From Lachnoclostridium sp. UBA7122 (GTDB taxonomy: Bacteria; Bacillota; Clostridia; Lachnospirales; Lachnospiraceae), in the NCBI GenBank assembly GCA_002493085.1, contig DKXQ01000246.1, forward strand, positions 808 to 9,015: DNA of 8,208 bases. The letters run 5' to 3'. Below the pieces are notes generated by a model. It saw only the letters and a list, made by a program, of their open reading frames with translations, was not told where the DNA came from and searched no databases. Numbering within the stretch: the stretch's first letter is position 1; each line of letters opens with the position of its first letter. The translations under genes were made by a program, and so were the position numbers. Positions 1 through 6,148 of the stretch are shown here, one piece after another.

Positions 1-1
1 C

Positions 2-97
2 TATCCATTTCTTATCCTCCTGACTGTGGCAATACCAGCACTTTTGTACCGGCAAATTGCTAAAGCCAGCATCATAGAACGGTTGCGGCAAAACTGA
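2..97 (+). CDS. C-terminal end of an unrecognised membrane protein (5' end outside window)
   Basis: An open frame enters from the left edge and stops at TGA 95-97, giving 31 residues. They begin with a hydrophobic stretch (YPFLILLTVAIPALLY) that reads as a transmembrane helix, followed by a basic, amphipathic tail ending in IIERLRQN. The tail resembles the end of the next gene: IPALLYRQIAKASIIERLR here against IPVAVYKRTEIRSIAERLR at the end of the 104-462 gene, 9 of 19 identical and most other positions conservative. That match is the main evidence that this frame is real. The family is not recognised; a membrane protein with a cytoplasmic C-terminal tail is the safest description. Too little is visible to say whether the gene is intact. 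Confidence 0.5.
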   Translation, partial: YPFLILLTVAIPALLYRQIAKASIIERLRQN

Positions 98-103
98 TTT
101 TCC

Positions 104-462
104 ATGGGGTTCAAAAATGCATTTAGGCAGCCCCGGAAGGCATGGATGGTCATAGTGGACAATCCGAAAGTAACTTTCTGGGGCCTGCTGATCGGGACTG
201 ACAGCAAGAGAATCGAAGAGTATAACCTATCTGCTAAAACGTCTATTGACATAGATGGGTGGGAACTTCCTTCTTACTACAGATATGAATGGGAGCGGAC
301 TGCATACCAGGAGTATCATTACATTTTGGGACGTTTCGTAATCCGGTTCTTCCGATGGCGCTTTATATGCGGCTATCGTTCGCTTTGTGTATGGTCATTC
401 CGGTAGCCGTTTATAAAAGAACAGAAATCCGGAGTATTGCGGAGCGGCTTCGGGATGATTAG
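104..462 (+). pseudogene. Frameshifted small membrane protein, paralogue of the gene ending at 97
   Basis: ATG 104 opens a frame giving about 75 plausible residues, including PKVTFWGLLIG and a polar, tyrosine- and tryptophan-rich stretch (WELPSYYRYEWER). Around 310-340 the sensible reading passes to another frame, which gives FRNPVLPMALYMRLSFALC, a hydrophobic helix, and a basic tail ending AERLRDD before TAG 460-462. The second part matches the C terminus of the preceding gene, so the frame change most likely reflects a single-base indel in a once continuous protein of about 119 residues. The original frame runs on to a stop at 404-406. No clear ribosome binding site precedes ATG 104, which lies 7 bases after the previous stop, so translation may have been coupled or the true start may differ. 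Function unknown; a sequencing error is an alternative to a real mutation. Confidence 0.45.
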
Positions 463-487
463 ACTCGCTATAGGAAAGGAGTAGCAG

Positions 488-526
488 ATGACGCTAAAAA
501 TAAGTGTTTTAAAAAAGTGTTTATGA
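488..526 (+). other. Twelve-codon start-stop ORF behind a good ribosome binding site, possible gene remnant
   Basis: A strong ribosome binding site (AGGAAAGGAG, about 473-482) precedes ATG 488, but the frame (MTLKISVLKKCL) ends at TGA 524-526. The stretch from 527 to 600 has no continuation that I can support. This is what remains when the body of a downstream gene is lost by deletion or decay; the position directly after the paralogous membrane-protein genes fits an old operon whose third member has gone. It could instead be a short leader or a chance ORF. An AAGTGTTT direct repeat (502-509 and 515-522) lies within it. Confidence 0.3.
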
Positions 527-600
527 CCATGGGAGAATGAAATCTGATTGCCCTAAACAACAAGGGAAAACACGGTGAAAAAGGTTCGATCCATAAAGAA

Positions 601-631
601 AAACCAGCAAAAGAAAGTTTTTTGCTGGTTT
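601..631 (+). terminator. Perfect 12-bp hairpin, probable terminator of the upstream unit
   Basis: AAACCAGCAAAA (601-612) and TTTTGCTGGTTT (620-631) are exact reverse complements around a 7-base loop. The 5' flank is A-rich and the 3' flank (ATTCTAAATTTTTAG) is T-rich but interrupted, so the hairpin could terminate transcription in both directions, although the plus-strand U-tract is not ideal. It separates the decayed membrane-protein region from the orphan ORF and the trp operon. Confidence 0.6.
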
Positions 632-763
632 ATTCTAAATTTTTAGAGTTTGGTTGAGAATTTAATAATTGTTCTGCCAAAAAGTCCAATGTATTGAGCA
701 AAATTTTTGGGAAGTGTCCTTTTGTTATGGTCAAAAACAAAATAAGAAATGGAGGAAATGAAC

Positions 764-1036
764 ATGGGTAGTACAGCGTTAAGAGCAGAGAAAGCGATTA
801 TTTTTATCAGCGATGCACATGAATCAGAAAGAGGAAACTTAATTATCCGGAATGTTACTGCCATGATTCCATCAAGGATCACATTATTTAAGACATCTGT
901 TAAACAAGAAACAAGTGACTGTATAAGGCTATTGGCAGATTTTTGGCAGCCATATATTTTCTTAAGTTCTTTGTTATATGGTAAATCTATTTTACTTCCA
1001 TCTACGGCTAAAATGCGGTACCCGGAATATAGTTAG
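764..1036 (+). CDS. Unrecognised 90-residue protein, possibly a truncated gene
   Basis: ATG 764 is chosen as the start because GGAGGAA (751-757) lies 6 bases upstream; the in-frame ATG at 749 overlaps that ribosome binding site and is unlikely. The product begins MGSTALRAEKAIIFISDAHE, continues as a mixed alpha/beta-looking sequence, turns hydrophobic around residues 60-78 (FWQPYIFLSSLLYG) and ends KMRYPEYS. I recognise no family. The IIFISDAH segment recalls the first strand of metallophosphoesterases, but none of the later metal-binding motifs are present, so I do not assign that function. The first 45 or so residues look more protein-like than the rest, which suggests an N-terminal fragment of a longer ancestor. 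No clear promoter is visible and it is separate from the trp operon, whose own promoter lies about 100 bases downstream. Confidence 0.4.
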   Translation: MGSTALRAEKAIIFISDAHESERGNLIIRNVTAMIPSRITLFKTSVKQETSDCIRLLADFWQPYIFLSSLLYGKSILLPSTAKMRYPEYS

Positions 1037-1133
1037 CGATAATCAAACACCGGATATATAGCTCTTTTGCTGGCCGTTAAAAAATTTGGTAAAAAAGAAA
1101 TTATTTAACCTCATCTTTTAAAAAATTTCAGGG

Positions 1134-1161
1134 TTGACAAATGATTTTAAAAGAGTATACT
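1134..1161 (+). promoter_or_regulatory. trp operon promoter, sigma-70/SigA type
   Basis: A perfect -35 box TTGACA (1134-1139) is followed after 16 bases by TATACT (1156-1161), one mismatch from TATAAT. The bases just upstream are A/T tracts (TTTTAAAAAATTT, 1117-1129) that could act as an UP element. Transcription should start near 1168, leaving a leader of about 370 nt that contains the T-box. No TrpR-like operator palindrome overlaps the promoter, so the promoter itself may be constitutive and control is probably left to the riboswitch. Confidence 0.85.
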
Positions 1162-1190
1162 AAATTACAGTTAAATATTTGTTTAAACCG

Positions 1191-1468
1191 TTGAAGTGGA
1201 GATAAAAATGAAAGATGTGCTTACAGAGAGCGGGATATTGCTGGAAGTCCCGTAGCAACAGTTCATTAAATGGACCACTGAGGGCATAGCCAAAGGGTTT
1301 TTATATATAGCCTGAGTATTCTATGACGTGGAGGCATACGTTAGTTGCCGGGGATATGTTAGTATTCCGCAAAGAGTATGGGAAACCATAAAACAAGGTG
1401 GCACCGCGGTTAAAGATAATCCGTCCTTGGCTATTATTATGTTATTAATAATAGCCAGGGACTTTTTT
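1191..1468 (+). promoter_or_regulatory. Tryptophan-specific T-box riboswitch (trp operon leader)
   Basis: The leader shows the parts of a T-box that senses uncharged tRNA. Stem I is built from AGTGG (1195-1199) with CCACT (1275-1279), ATGAA (1208-1212) with TTCAT (1262-1266), and CGGGA (1231-1235) with TCCCG (1248-1252), the last capped by a distal loop. The AGAGAG bulge is at 1225-1230. The specifier is TGG at 1271-1273, followed by the usual purine, which would pair with the CCA anticodon of tRNA-Trp. The T-box core AAGGTGGCACCGCGG (1395-1409) forms the antiterminator: AAGG pairs with CCTT (1425-1428), GCGG (1406-1409) with CCGT (1421-1424), and TGGCACC is left as the bulge. Bulge bases UGGC (1399-1402) complement a GCCA acceptor end, matching the G discriminator base typical of bacterial tRNA-Trp. 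Uncharged tRNA-Trp would favour readthrough into trpE. A small hairpin (GGCA 1333-1336 with TGCC 1346-1349) lies between Stem I and the antiterminator. Confidence 0.95.
1423..1468 (+). terminator. T-box attenuator (intrinsic terminator) of the trp leader
   Basis: Bases 1423-1439 (GTCCTTGGCTATTATTA) pair with 1446-1462 in a 17-bp stem containing one G-U pair, with a 6-base loop and a run of six T (1463-1468). The left arm shares 1423-1428 with the 3' side of the antiterminator, so the two folds exclude each other. This is the off state when tRNA-Trp is charged. Confidence 0.93.
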
Positions 1469-1536
1469 GATTTATCAGAATATTACTGCATGCCAGTTTT
1501 TATAATGGTTCCGGCATATGGCCAGGAGGATTTTAA

Positions 1537-2994
1537 ATGATTAGTTTAGAAGAGGCAAGACAATTATCACAGGGATATAAGATTATTCCTGTCAGCAAGG
1601 AGATTTTATCTGATATAACAACACCTATGCAGGTATTAAGGATATTAAAGGGTGTAAGCCGGCACTGTTTTATGCTTGAGAGTGTTGAAAACCAGGAAAA
1701 ATGGGGAAGATATACATTTTTAGGTTATGACCCTAAGCTTGAGATTACATGCGCTGATGGAGTTATGGTTATAAAAAATGGCGGTGAACAGATAAAGAAT
1801 GTAAAACATCCAGGTGAGTGCATAAAAGAAATTTTAAAGGAGTATACAAGTCCTAAACTAAAAGGTCTTCCCACATTTACAGGAGGACTGGCAGGATATT
1901 TTTCATATGATTATATTAAATACAGTGAGCCTGGATTAAAGCTTGATGCAGATGATGAAGAAGGCTTTAAAGATGTGGATTTGATGCTTTTTGATAAAAT
2001 TATTGCATTTGACAATCTGCACCAGAAAATAATTGTTATTGCAAATGCAAGTACAGCTAATCTGGATGAAGATTATAAAAGATGTATAAAAGAGATAGAT
2101 GATATATTACATCTTATACAGAATGGCAGACAGACTGAGATAGTGCCAGGAAAAATTACGACAGAATTTAAGGCTCTTTTTTCGGAGGAAGAATACTGTC
2201 AAATGGTAGAAAAAGCCAAAAAGTATATATATGAGGGTGATATTTTCCAGGTAGTGCTTTCAAACAGGCTTGAAGCAGGATATGAAGGAAGCCTTCTTAA
2301 CGCTTACAGGGTACTGCGCACAATTAATCCTTCGCCTTATATGTTTTATTTTAGCAGTGATGATATAGAAGTGGCAGGGGCATCTCCTGAAACACTTGTA
2401 AAACTTGAAGATGGAGTGCTCCATACATTTCCGCTTGCAGGAACAAGACCAAGGGGAAAGAGTGAAAAGGAAGATGCAGAGCTTGAAAAAGCACTTCTTG
2501 AGGATGAAAAGGAAAAGGCGGAACACAACATGCTTGTTGACCTTGGAAGAAATGACCTTGGCAAAATCAGCAGATTCGGTACAGTTGAAGTAGAGCACTA
2601 TATGGATGTGCTGAAATATTCACATGTAATGCATATAGGTTCTACAGTAAAGAGTATTATACGTGATGACAAGAGCAGCATGGATGCAGTGGATGCAGTG
2701 CTGCCAGCCGGTACGCTGTCAGGAGCACCTAAAATCAGGGCTATGGAGATTATTAATGAACTGGAAAATAATAAGAGAGGCATATATGGCGGTGCTATTG
2801 GATATATAGATTTTACAGGCAATCTTGATACATGTATAGCTATAAGGACTGTATTTAAGAAAAATGGCAAAATATTTGTAAGGTCAGGGGCTGGCATTGT
2901 AGCTGACAGCGTTCCCGAAAATGAATACCATGAGTGTATTAATAAAGCTAAAGCAGTTATGGATGCAGTAGATAAAGGGCAGGAGGTGTTGTAG
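1537..2994 (+). CDS. trpE: Anthranilate synthase component I (TrpE)
   Basis: Large subunit of cytoplasmic anthranilate synthase; with ammonia delivered by TrpG it converts chorismate to anthranilate, the committed step to tryptophan. At 485 residues it has the usual length. The N-terminal domain holds the regulatory MLES (46-49) and GRYTFLG (57-63) segments that in characterised TrpE help form the tryptophan feedback pocket, together with NPSPYMFYF (264-272). The C-terminal chorismate-binding domain shows GASPETLV (281-288), PLAGTRPRG (299-307), EKAEHNMLVDLGRNDLG (326-342), AGTLSGAPKIRAMEII (391-406) and GAGIVADSVPENEY (451-464). The combination of LES-type and NPSPYM motifs favours TrpE over PabB, as does the operon. 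ATG 1537 is preceded by AGGAGG (1524-1529) and lies about 70 bases after the T-box terminator. Feedback inhibition by tryptophan is expected from the conserved pocket. The protein contains one tryptophan (W56). Confidence 0.98.
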   Translation: MISLEEARQLSQGYKIIPVSKEILSDITTPMQVLRILKGVSRHCFMLESVENQEKWGRYTFLGYDPKLEITCADGVMVIKNGGEQIKNVKHPGECIKEILKEYTSPKLKGLPTFTGGLAGYFSYDYIKYSEPGLKLDADDEEGFKDVDLMLFDKIIAFDNLHQKIIVIANASTANLDEDYKRCIKEIDDILHLIQNGRQTEIVPGKITTEFKALFSEEEYCQMVEKAKKYIYEGDIFQVVLSNRLEAGYEGSLLNAYRVLRTINPSPYMFYFSSDDIEVAGASPETLVKLEDGVLHTFPLAGTRPRGKSEKEDAELEKALLEDEKEKAEHNMLVDLGRNDLGKISRFGTVEVEHYMDVLKYSHVMHIGSTVKSIIRDDKSSMDAVDAVLPAGTLSGAPKIRAMEIINELENNKRGIYGGAIGYIDFTGNLDTCIAIRTVFKKNGKIFVRSGAGIVADSVPENEYHECINKAKAVMDAVDKGQEVL

Positions 2995-2995
2995 C

Positions 2996-3565
2996 ATGGT
3001 ACTTCTTATAGATAACTATGATAGCTTTTCTTATAACCTGTACCAGCTTGTGGGTACAGTAAACCCGGATATAAAAGTTATCCGCAATGACACGCTTGGA
3101 ATAGAAGATATAGAAAAACTTAAGCCATCGCATATTATAATATCGCCAGGACCTGGCAGGCCAAAGGATGCAGGCATATGCGAAGATGTTATAAAGTATT
3201 TTAAAGATAAAGTGCCCATTCTTGGCGTATGTCTTGGACACCAGGCAATCTGTGAAGCATTTGGTGCAACAGTGTCTTATGCAAAGCAGCTTATGCATGG
3301 CAAAAGGTCTGTTGTAAAACTTGATACAGATTGCCTGTTATTTGCAGGGCTTGGCGAAAGGGCAGAAGTTGCAAGGTATCACTCATTAATTGCAGTTAAA
3401 GAGACAATTCCTGAAGAACTTATTATAACAGCTATAACAGATGATGGTGAGGTTATGGCAGTAAAACACAGGGATTATGAAGTTTATGGTGTCCAGTTCC
3501 ATCCAGAATCAATAATGACACCAGATGGAATAAAGATGGTTAAAAACTTTTTAAGAATTAGATAG
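2996..3565 (+). CDS. trpG: Anthranilate synthase component II, glutamine amidotransferase (TrpG)
   Basis: Class I glutamine amidotransferase that hydrolyses glutamine and channels ammonia to TrpE. The 189-residue length is normal for a free-standing TrpG/PabA. It opens with LIDNYDSFSYNL (4-15) and has the oxyanion-forming PGPGRP (51-56), the nucleophile elbow GVCLGHQAI with Cys79 (77-85), HGK (101-103), YHSL (128-131) and YGVQFHPES (164-172). The catalytic triad is Cys79, His169 and Glu171. It starts 1 base after the trpE stop, with its AGGAGG ribosome binding site (2981-2986) inside trpE, so the two subunits are probably made in a coupled, near-equal ratio. By sequence alone it could also serve PabB for folate, as single amidotransferases do in some Bacillota, but its position makes TrpE the main partner. 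It contains no tryptophan. Confidence 0.97.
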   Translation: MVLLIDNYDSFSYNLYQLVGTVNPDIKVIRNDTLGIEDIEKLKPSHIIISPGPGRPKDAGICEDVIKYFKDKVPILGVCLGHQAICEAFGATVSYAKQLMHGKRSVVKLDTDCLLFAGLGERAEVARYHSLIAVKETIPEELIITAITDDGEVMAVKHRDYEVYGVQFHPESIMTPDGIKMVKNFLRIR

Positions 3566-3607
3566 AGCATAAATGGATTTAAAAGCAAAAAAAATAAGAA
3601 AGGAAAA

Positions 3608-3646
3608 ATGCAGGTATTTGTGCCTGTGGCCTGGTGCAGATTATGA
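3608..3646 (+). other. Candidate 12-codon leader ORF overlapping the trpD start
   Basis: In the trpG-trpD gap, AAGAAAGGA (3597-3605) followed by ATG 3608 gives MQVFVPVAWCRL with one Trp codon, ending in TGA 3644-3646. That stop shares bases with the trpD ATG (3643-3645) in an ATGA arrangement typical of translational coupling. The spacing from the ribosome binding site to this ATG is very short (2-3 bases), which weakens the case. The mini-ORF may be coincidental; its interest is that trpD itself has no convincing Shine-Dalgarno sequence. Confidence 0.3.
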
Positions 3647-4647
3647 TTAAAGAAGCAATAAATATTTTAGTACAGGGAAAAGATTTAGAAACTGGCATTA
3701 TGGAGCAGGTTATGGAAGAGATTATGACAGGTGAGGCAACGGACGCGCAGAAAGCGTCATTTCTTACAGCTTTAAGTATAAAAGGAGAGACTATTGGTGA
3801 GATTACAGAAGCGGCAAGGGTTATGGCTTCTAAATGTGCACCATTTAAAAATGACAATGATTCACTTGAGGTTGTGGGAACAGGTGGTGACAAATCCAAT
3901 ACATTTAATATTTCAACACTTTCAGCTATTGTATGTGCAGCAGCAGGAATACGTGTTACAAAACATGGAAACCGTGCTGCTTCAAGCAAATGTGGCACAG
4001 CGGACTGCTTAGAAGCACTTGGTGCAAAGATTGATATTGAGCCTGAAAAAGCACAAAAAGTGCTTGAAAATACTAATATGTGTTTTCTCTTTGCACAGAA
4101 ATACCATCCTGCGATGAAGTTTGCAGGTCCAGTCCGCAAAGAAATCAGCATAAGAACTATATTTAATATTCTTGGTCCACTTTCAAATCCTGCAAAAGCA
4201 AGTATGCAGCTTTTAGGTGTATATGATGAAAGTCTTGTAGAGCCGCTTGCACATGTACTTAAAAATCTTGGTCTTAAAAGAATTATGGTAGTATATGGCA
4301 CAGACTGCCTTGATGAAATTTCAATGAGTGCACCTACAAAAGTGTGTGAATACAAAGATGGTACATTCAGCTCTTATGAGATTACACCAGAACAATTTGG
4401 ATTTAAACGCTGCAGTAAGGAAGAACTGGCTGGCGGTACACCAGAGGAAAATGCTGCAATAGCATGGGAAGTCCTAGACGGCAAGCCAGGACCTAAGCTT
4501 GATGCAGTCCTGATAAATGCAGGAGCTGCTATATATCTTGCATCTGATGGCATTACTATGGCAGATGGCATTAAAAAGGCAAGAAATATAATAGAAAGTG
4601 GAGCAGCTAAAGCAAAGCTTGGGGAATTTATTAAGAAAACAGCTTAA
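3643..4647 (+). CDS. trpD: Anthranilate phosphoribosyltransferase (TrpD)
   Basis: Transfers the phosphoribosyl group of PRPP to anthranilate, the second step, as a cytoplasmic enzyme. From ATG 3643 the product is 334 residues, in line with the family, and begins MIKEAINILVQGKDL as TrpD proteins usually do; an in-frame GTG at 3634 would add three residues, without a better ribosome binding site. It has the N-terminal helical domain, then the PRPP/Mg-binding loop GTGGDKSNTFNIST (79-92), KHGNRAASSKCGTAD (107-121, the anthranilate/PRPP region), HPAMKFAGPVRKE (155-167), ILGPLSNPA (176-184), DEISMSA (224-230, with the acidic Mg ligands) and GGTPEENAA (264-272). RAASSKCGTAD departs mildly from the commoner RSVSSxxGSAD, but the Gly and Asp are kept. 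It follows trpG after a 77-base gap with an A-rich tract and is not fused to TrpG. One tryptophan. Confidence 0.97.
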   Translation: MIKEAINILVQGKDLETGIMEQVMEEIMTGEATDAQKASFLTALSIKGETIGEITEAARVMASKCAPFKNDNDSLEVVGTGGDKSNTFNISTLSAIVCAAAGIRVTKHGNRAASSKCGTADCLEALGAKIDIEPEKAQKVLENTNMCFLFAQKYHPAMKFAGPVRKEISIRTIFNILGPLSNPAKASMQLLGVYDESLVEPLAHVLKNLGLKRIMVVYGTDCLDEISMSAPTKVCEYKDGTFSSYEITPEQFGFKRCSKEELAGGTPEENAAIAWEVLDGKPGPKLDAVLINAGAAIYLASDGITMADGIKKARNIIESGAAKAKLGEFIKKTA

Positions 4648-4685
4648 AGCCATTTTATATATAATCCACAAGCAGGGGAAATGAT

Positions 4686-5477
4686 ATGAATATATTAGAA
4701 GAAATAGCGGAAAAAACAAGAGAACGTATAGAGAAAGAAAAACAGAACAAGCCACTTGTACAGCTTAAGAAAGAAGCGTTAGCTTTAAATCCGGACACTG
4801 GTTTTCCATTTGAAAAAGCAGTTAAAGAAGGCAGCCTGTCATTTATATGTGAAGTAAAGAAAGCTTCTCCGTCTAAAGGGCTTATTGCAAAGGATTTTCC
4901 ATATATAAATATTGCAAAGGAATATGAACTTGGAGGTGCAAGTGCTGTTTCAGTGCTGACAGAGCCATTTTATTTTATGGGTGCAGATAAATATCTTAAG
5001 GAAATAAAAAAAGAAATATCACTTCCAGTTATCAGGAAAGATTTTACGATAGATGAATATATGATATACCAGGCAAAAGTTCTTGGTGCAGATGCAGTGC
5101 TGCTTATATGTGCAATTCTGGATGATGACAGATTAAAGCAGTTTCTGGATATAGCAGATAGTCTTGGACTGTCTGCACTTACAGAAGCCCACGATGAAAA
5201 AGAAGTAGTGCGTGCCATTAATGCAGGCGCAAGAATGATAGGTGTGAACAACCGTGATTTAAAGACATTTAATGTAGATATTAATAACAGCATACGTTTG
5301 CGGGCACTTGTGCCAGAGCACATAATTTTTGTATCTGAAAGTGGCATACGTGGAAAAGAGGATATAGCAAGACTTGCTGCTAATGGCACTGATGGCGTGC
5401 TTATAGGTGAAACTATAATGCGTGCAGGCAATGGCAGGGTACATGCACTAAAAGAGTTAATGGCACAAGCCGGTTAA
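4686..5477 (+). CDS. trpC: Indole-3-glycerol phosphate synthase (TrpC)
   Basis: Converts carboxyphenylamino-deoxyribulose phosphate to indole-3-glycerol phosphate with loss of CO2 and water. The protein is 263 residues, a single TIM barrel with the N-terminal helical extension of this family (MNILEEIAEKTRERIE). Family catalytic residues are visible: Glu56 and Lys58 in CEVKKASPSKG (55-65), the general acid Lys118 in VIRKDF (115-120), Glu167 in ALTEAHD (164-170), Asn189 in GVNNRDL (186-192) and Ser219 in VSESGIRG (216-223), plus the phosphate-binding DGVLIGETIM (236-245). It is not fused to TrpF as in enteric bacteria. ATG 4686 follows AGGGGAA (4674-4680) at 5 bases. An out-of-frame ATG at 4681 is stopped after two codons (ATG ATA TGA) and overlaps the start. 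The gap from trpD is 38 bases. It contains no tryptophan. Confidence 0.97.
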   Translation: MNILEEIAEKTRERIEKEKQNKPLVQLKKEALALNPDTGFPFEKAVKEGSLSFICEVKKASPSKGLIAKDFPYINIAKEYELGGASAVSVLTEPFYFMGADKYLKEIKKEISLPVIRKDFTIDEYMIYQAKVLGADAVLLICAILDDDRLKQFLDIADSLGLSALTEAHDEKEVVRAINAGARMIGVNNRDLKTFNVDINNSIRLRALVPEHIIFVSESGIRGKEDIARLAANGTDGVLIGETIMRAGNGRVHALKELMAQAG

Positions 5478-5500
5478 ACAGAAAGAAAGGCGGATTTAAT

Positions 5501-6148
5501 ATGCCAGATACAGAAAGAGATGTAAAGATAAAAATATGTGGATTAAGACGTATGGAAGATATAAAATATGCCAATATGCTGCTGCCTGATTATACAGGTT
5601 TTATACTTGCAGATGGATTTTCACGTCAGATAACAAAGAAACAGGCAGCAGAGTTTGCAAGCCAGCTTGATAAACGGATTAAAAGAGTGGGTGTATTTGT
5701 CAACCAGCCAGCAAAAACAGCAGCAGAGTATGTAAATAATGGAATTATCCAATATGTGCAGCTTCATGGAGATGAAGACAACAGATATATAGATAACCTT
5801 AAAGGATATGTTAAAAGAGAATTTGGCATTATTAAAGCTATAAGGGTAAGAAGTGCAGAAGATATTAAAAAGGCAGCAGATTATAAATGTGATTACCTGC
5901 TTTTAGATGCGTACTCTGGCAGACAGGCAGGCGGTGGAAATGGCGTGGTATTTGACTGGACATTAATTAAAAATATATCAAAACCTTTCTTCCTGGCTGG
6001 AGGAATCTCGCATTTAAATGTAGCAGATGCTATAAAAATGGTAAAACCATATGCAGTTGATGCGAGCAGCAGCATGGAGACAGATGGATATAAAGACTAT
6101 AATAAAATGAAAGCATTTGTTGATGCAGTACATGGAGGTATAAGATGA
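5501..6148 (+). CDS. trpF: Phosphoribosylanthranilate isomerase (TrpF)
   Basis: Catalyses the Amadori rearrangement of phosphoribosylanthranilate to the substrate of TrpC. At 215 residues it has the usual single-TIM-barrel length. KIKICGL (9-15) carries the catalytic Cys13, VQLHGDE (86-92) is the typical strand-4 motif, LLLDAYSG (133-140) carries the general acid Asp136, RQAGGGNG (141-148) is the glycine-rich loop, FLAGGIS (164-170) and VDASSSMETDGYKD (186-199) complete the phosphate-binding end. The last motif has Ser191 where SSGVE is more usual. ATG 5501 is preceded by AAAGGCGG (5486-5493) and lies 23 bases after trpC. Its stop overlaps the trpB start in ATGA, pointing to translational coupling. 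One tryptophan (FDWT, 151-154). Confidence 0.96.
   Translation: MPDTERDVKIKICGLRRMEDIKYANMLLPDYTGFILADGFSRQITKKQAAEFASQLDKRIKRVGVFVNQPAKTAAEYVNNGIIQYVQLHGDEDNRYIDNLKGYVKREFGIIKAIRVRSAEDIKKAADYKCDYLLLDAYSGRQAGGGNGVVFDWTLIKNISKPFFLAGGISHLNVADAIKMVKPYAVDASSSMETDGYKDYNKMKAFVDAVHGGIR

Noticed and set aside
581..592. GGTTCGATCC resembling a tRNA T-arm, raising a possible tRNA fragment or attachment site
   Set aside because: No acceptor, anticodon or D-arm sequence surrounds it, no CCA-type end follows and no duplicate is seen in the window.
643..882. Minus-strand open frame of 79 codons antisense to the orphan ORF
   Set aside because: Low-complexity, AT-driven frame without a convincing ribosome binding site; the plus-strand frame over the same bases has a better start.
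1328..1540. Open frame of about 70 codons across the T-box core and attenuator
   Set aside because: It runs straight through the conserved T-box sequence and the terminator hairpin, has no ribosome binding site, and is explained by RNA structure.
3634..3642. GTG start giving a three-residue longer TrpD
   Set aside because: No better ribosome binding site, and the family N terminus corresponds to MIKEAI from ATG 3643; the difference is too small to be certain.
3579..4355. Long minus-strand open frame antisense to trpD (258 codons)
   Set aside because: It mirrors the codon pattern of trpD; the plus-strand product has all TrpD motifs, and the antisense product is Ser/Ile-rich with no recognisable features.
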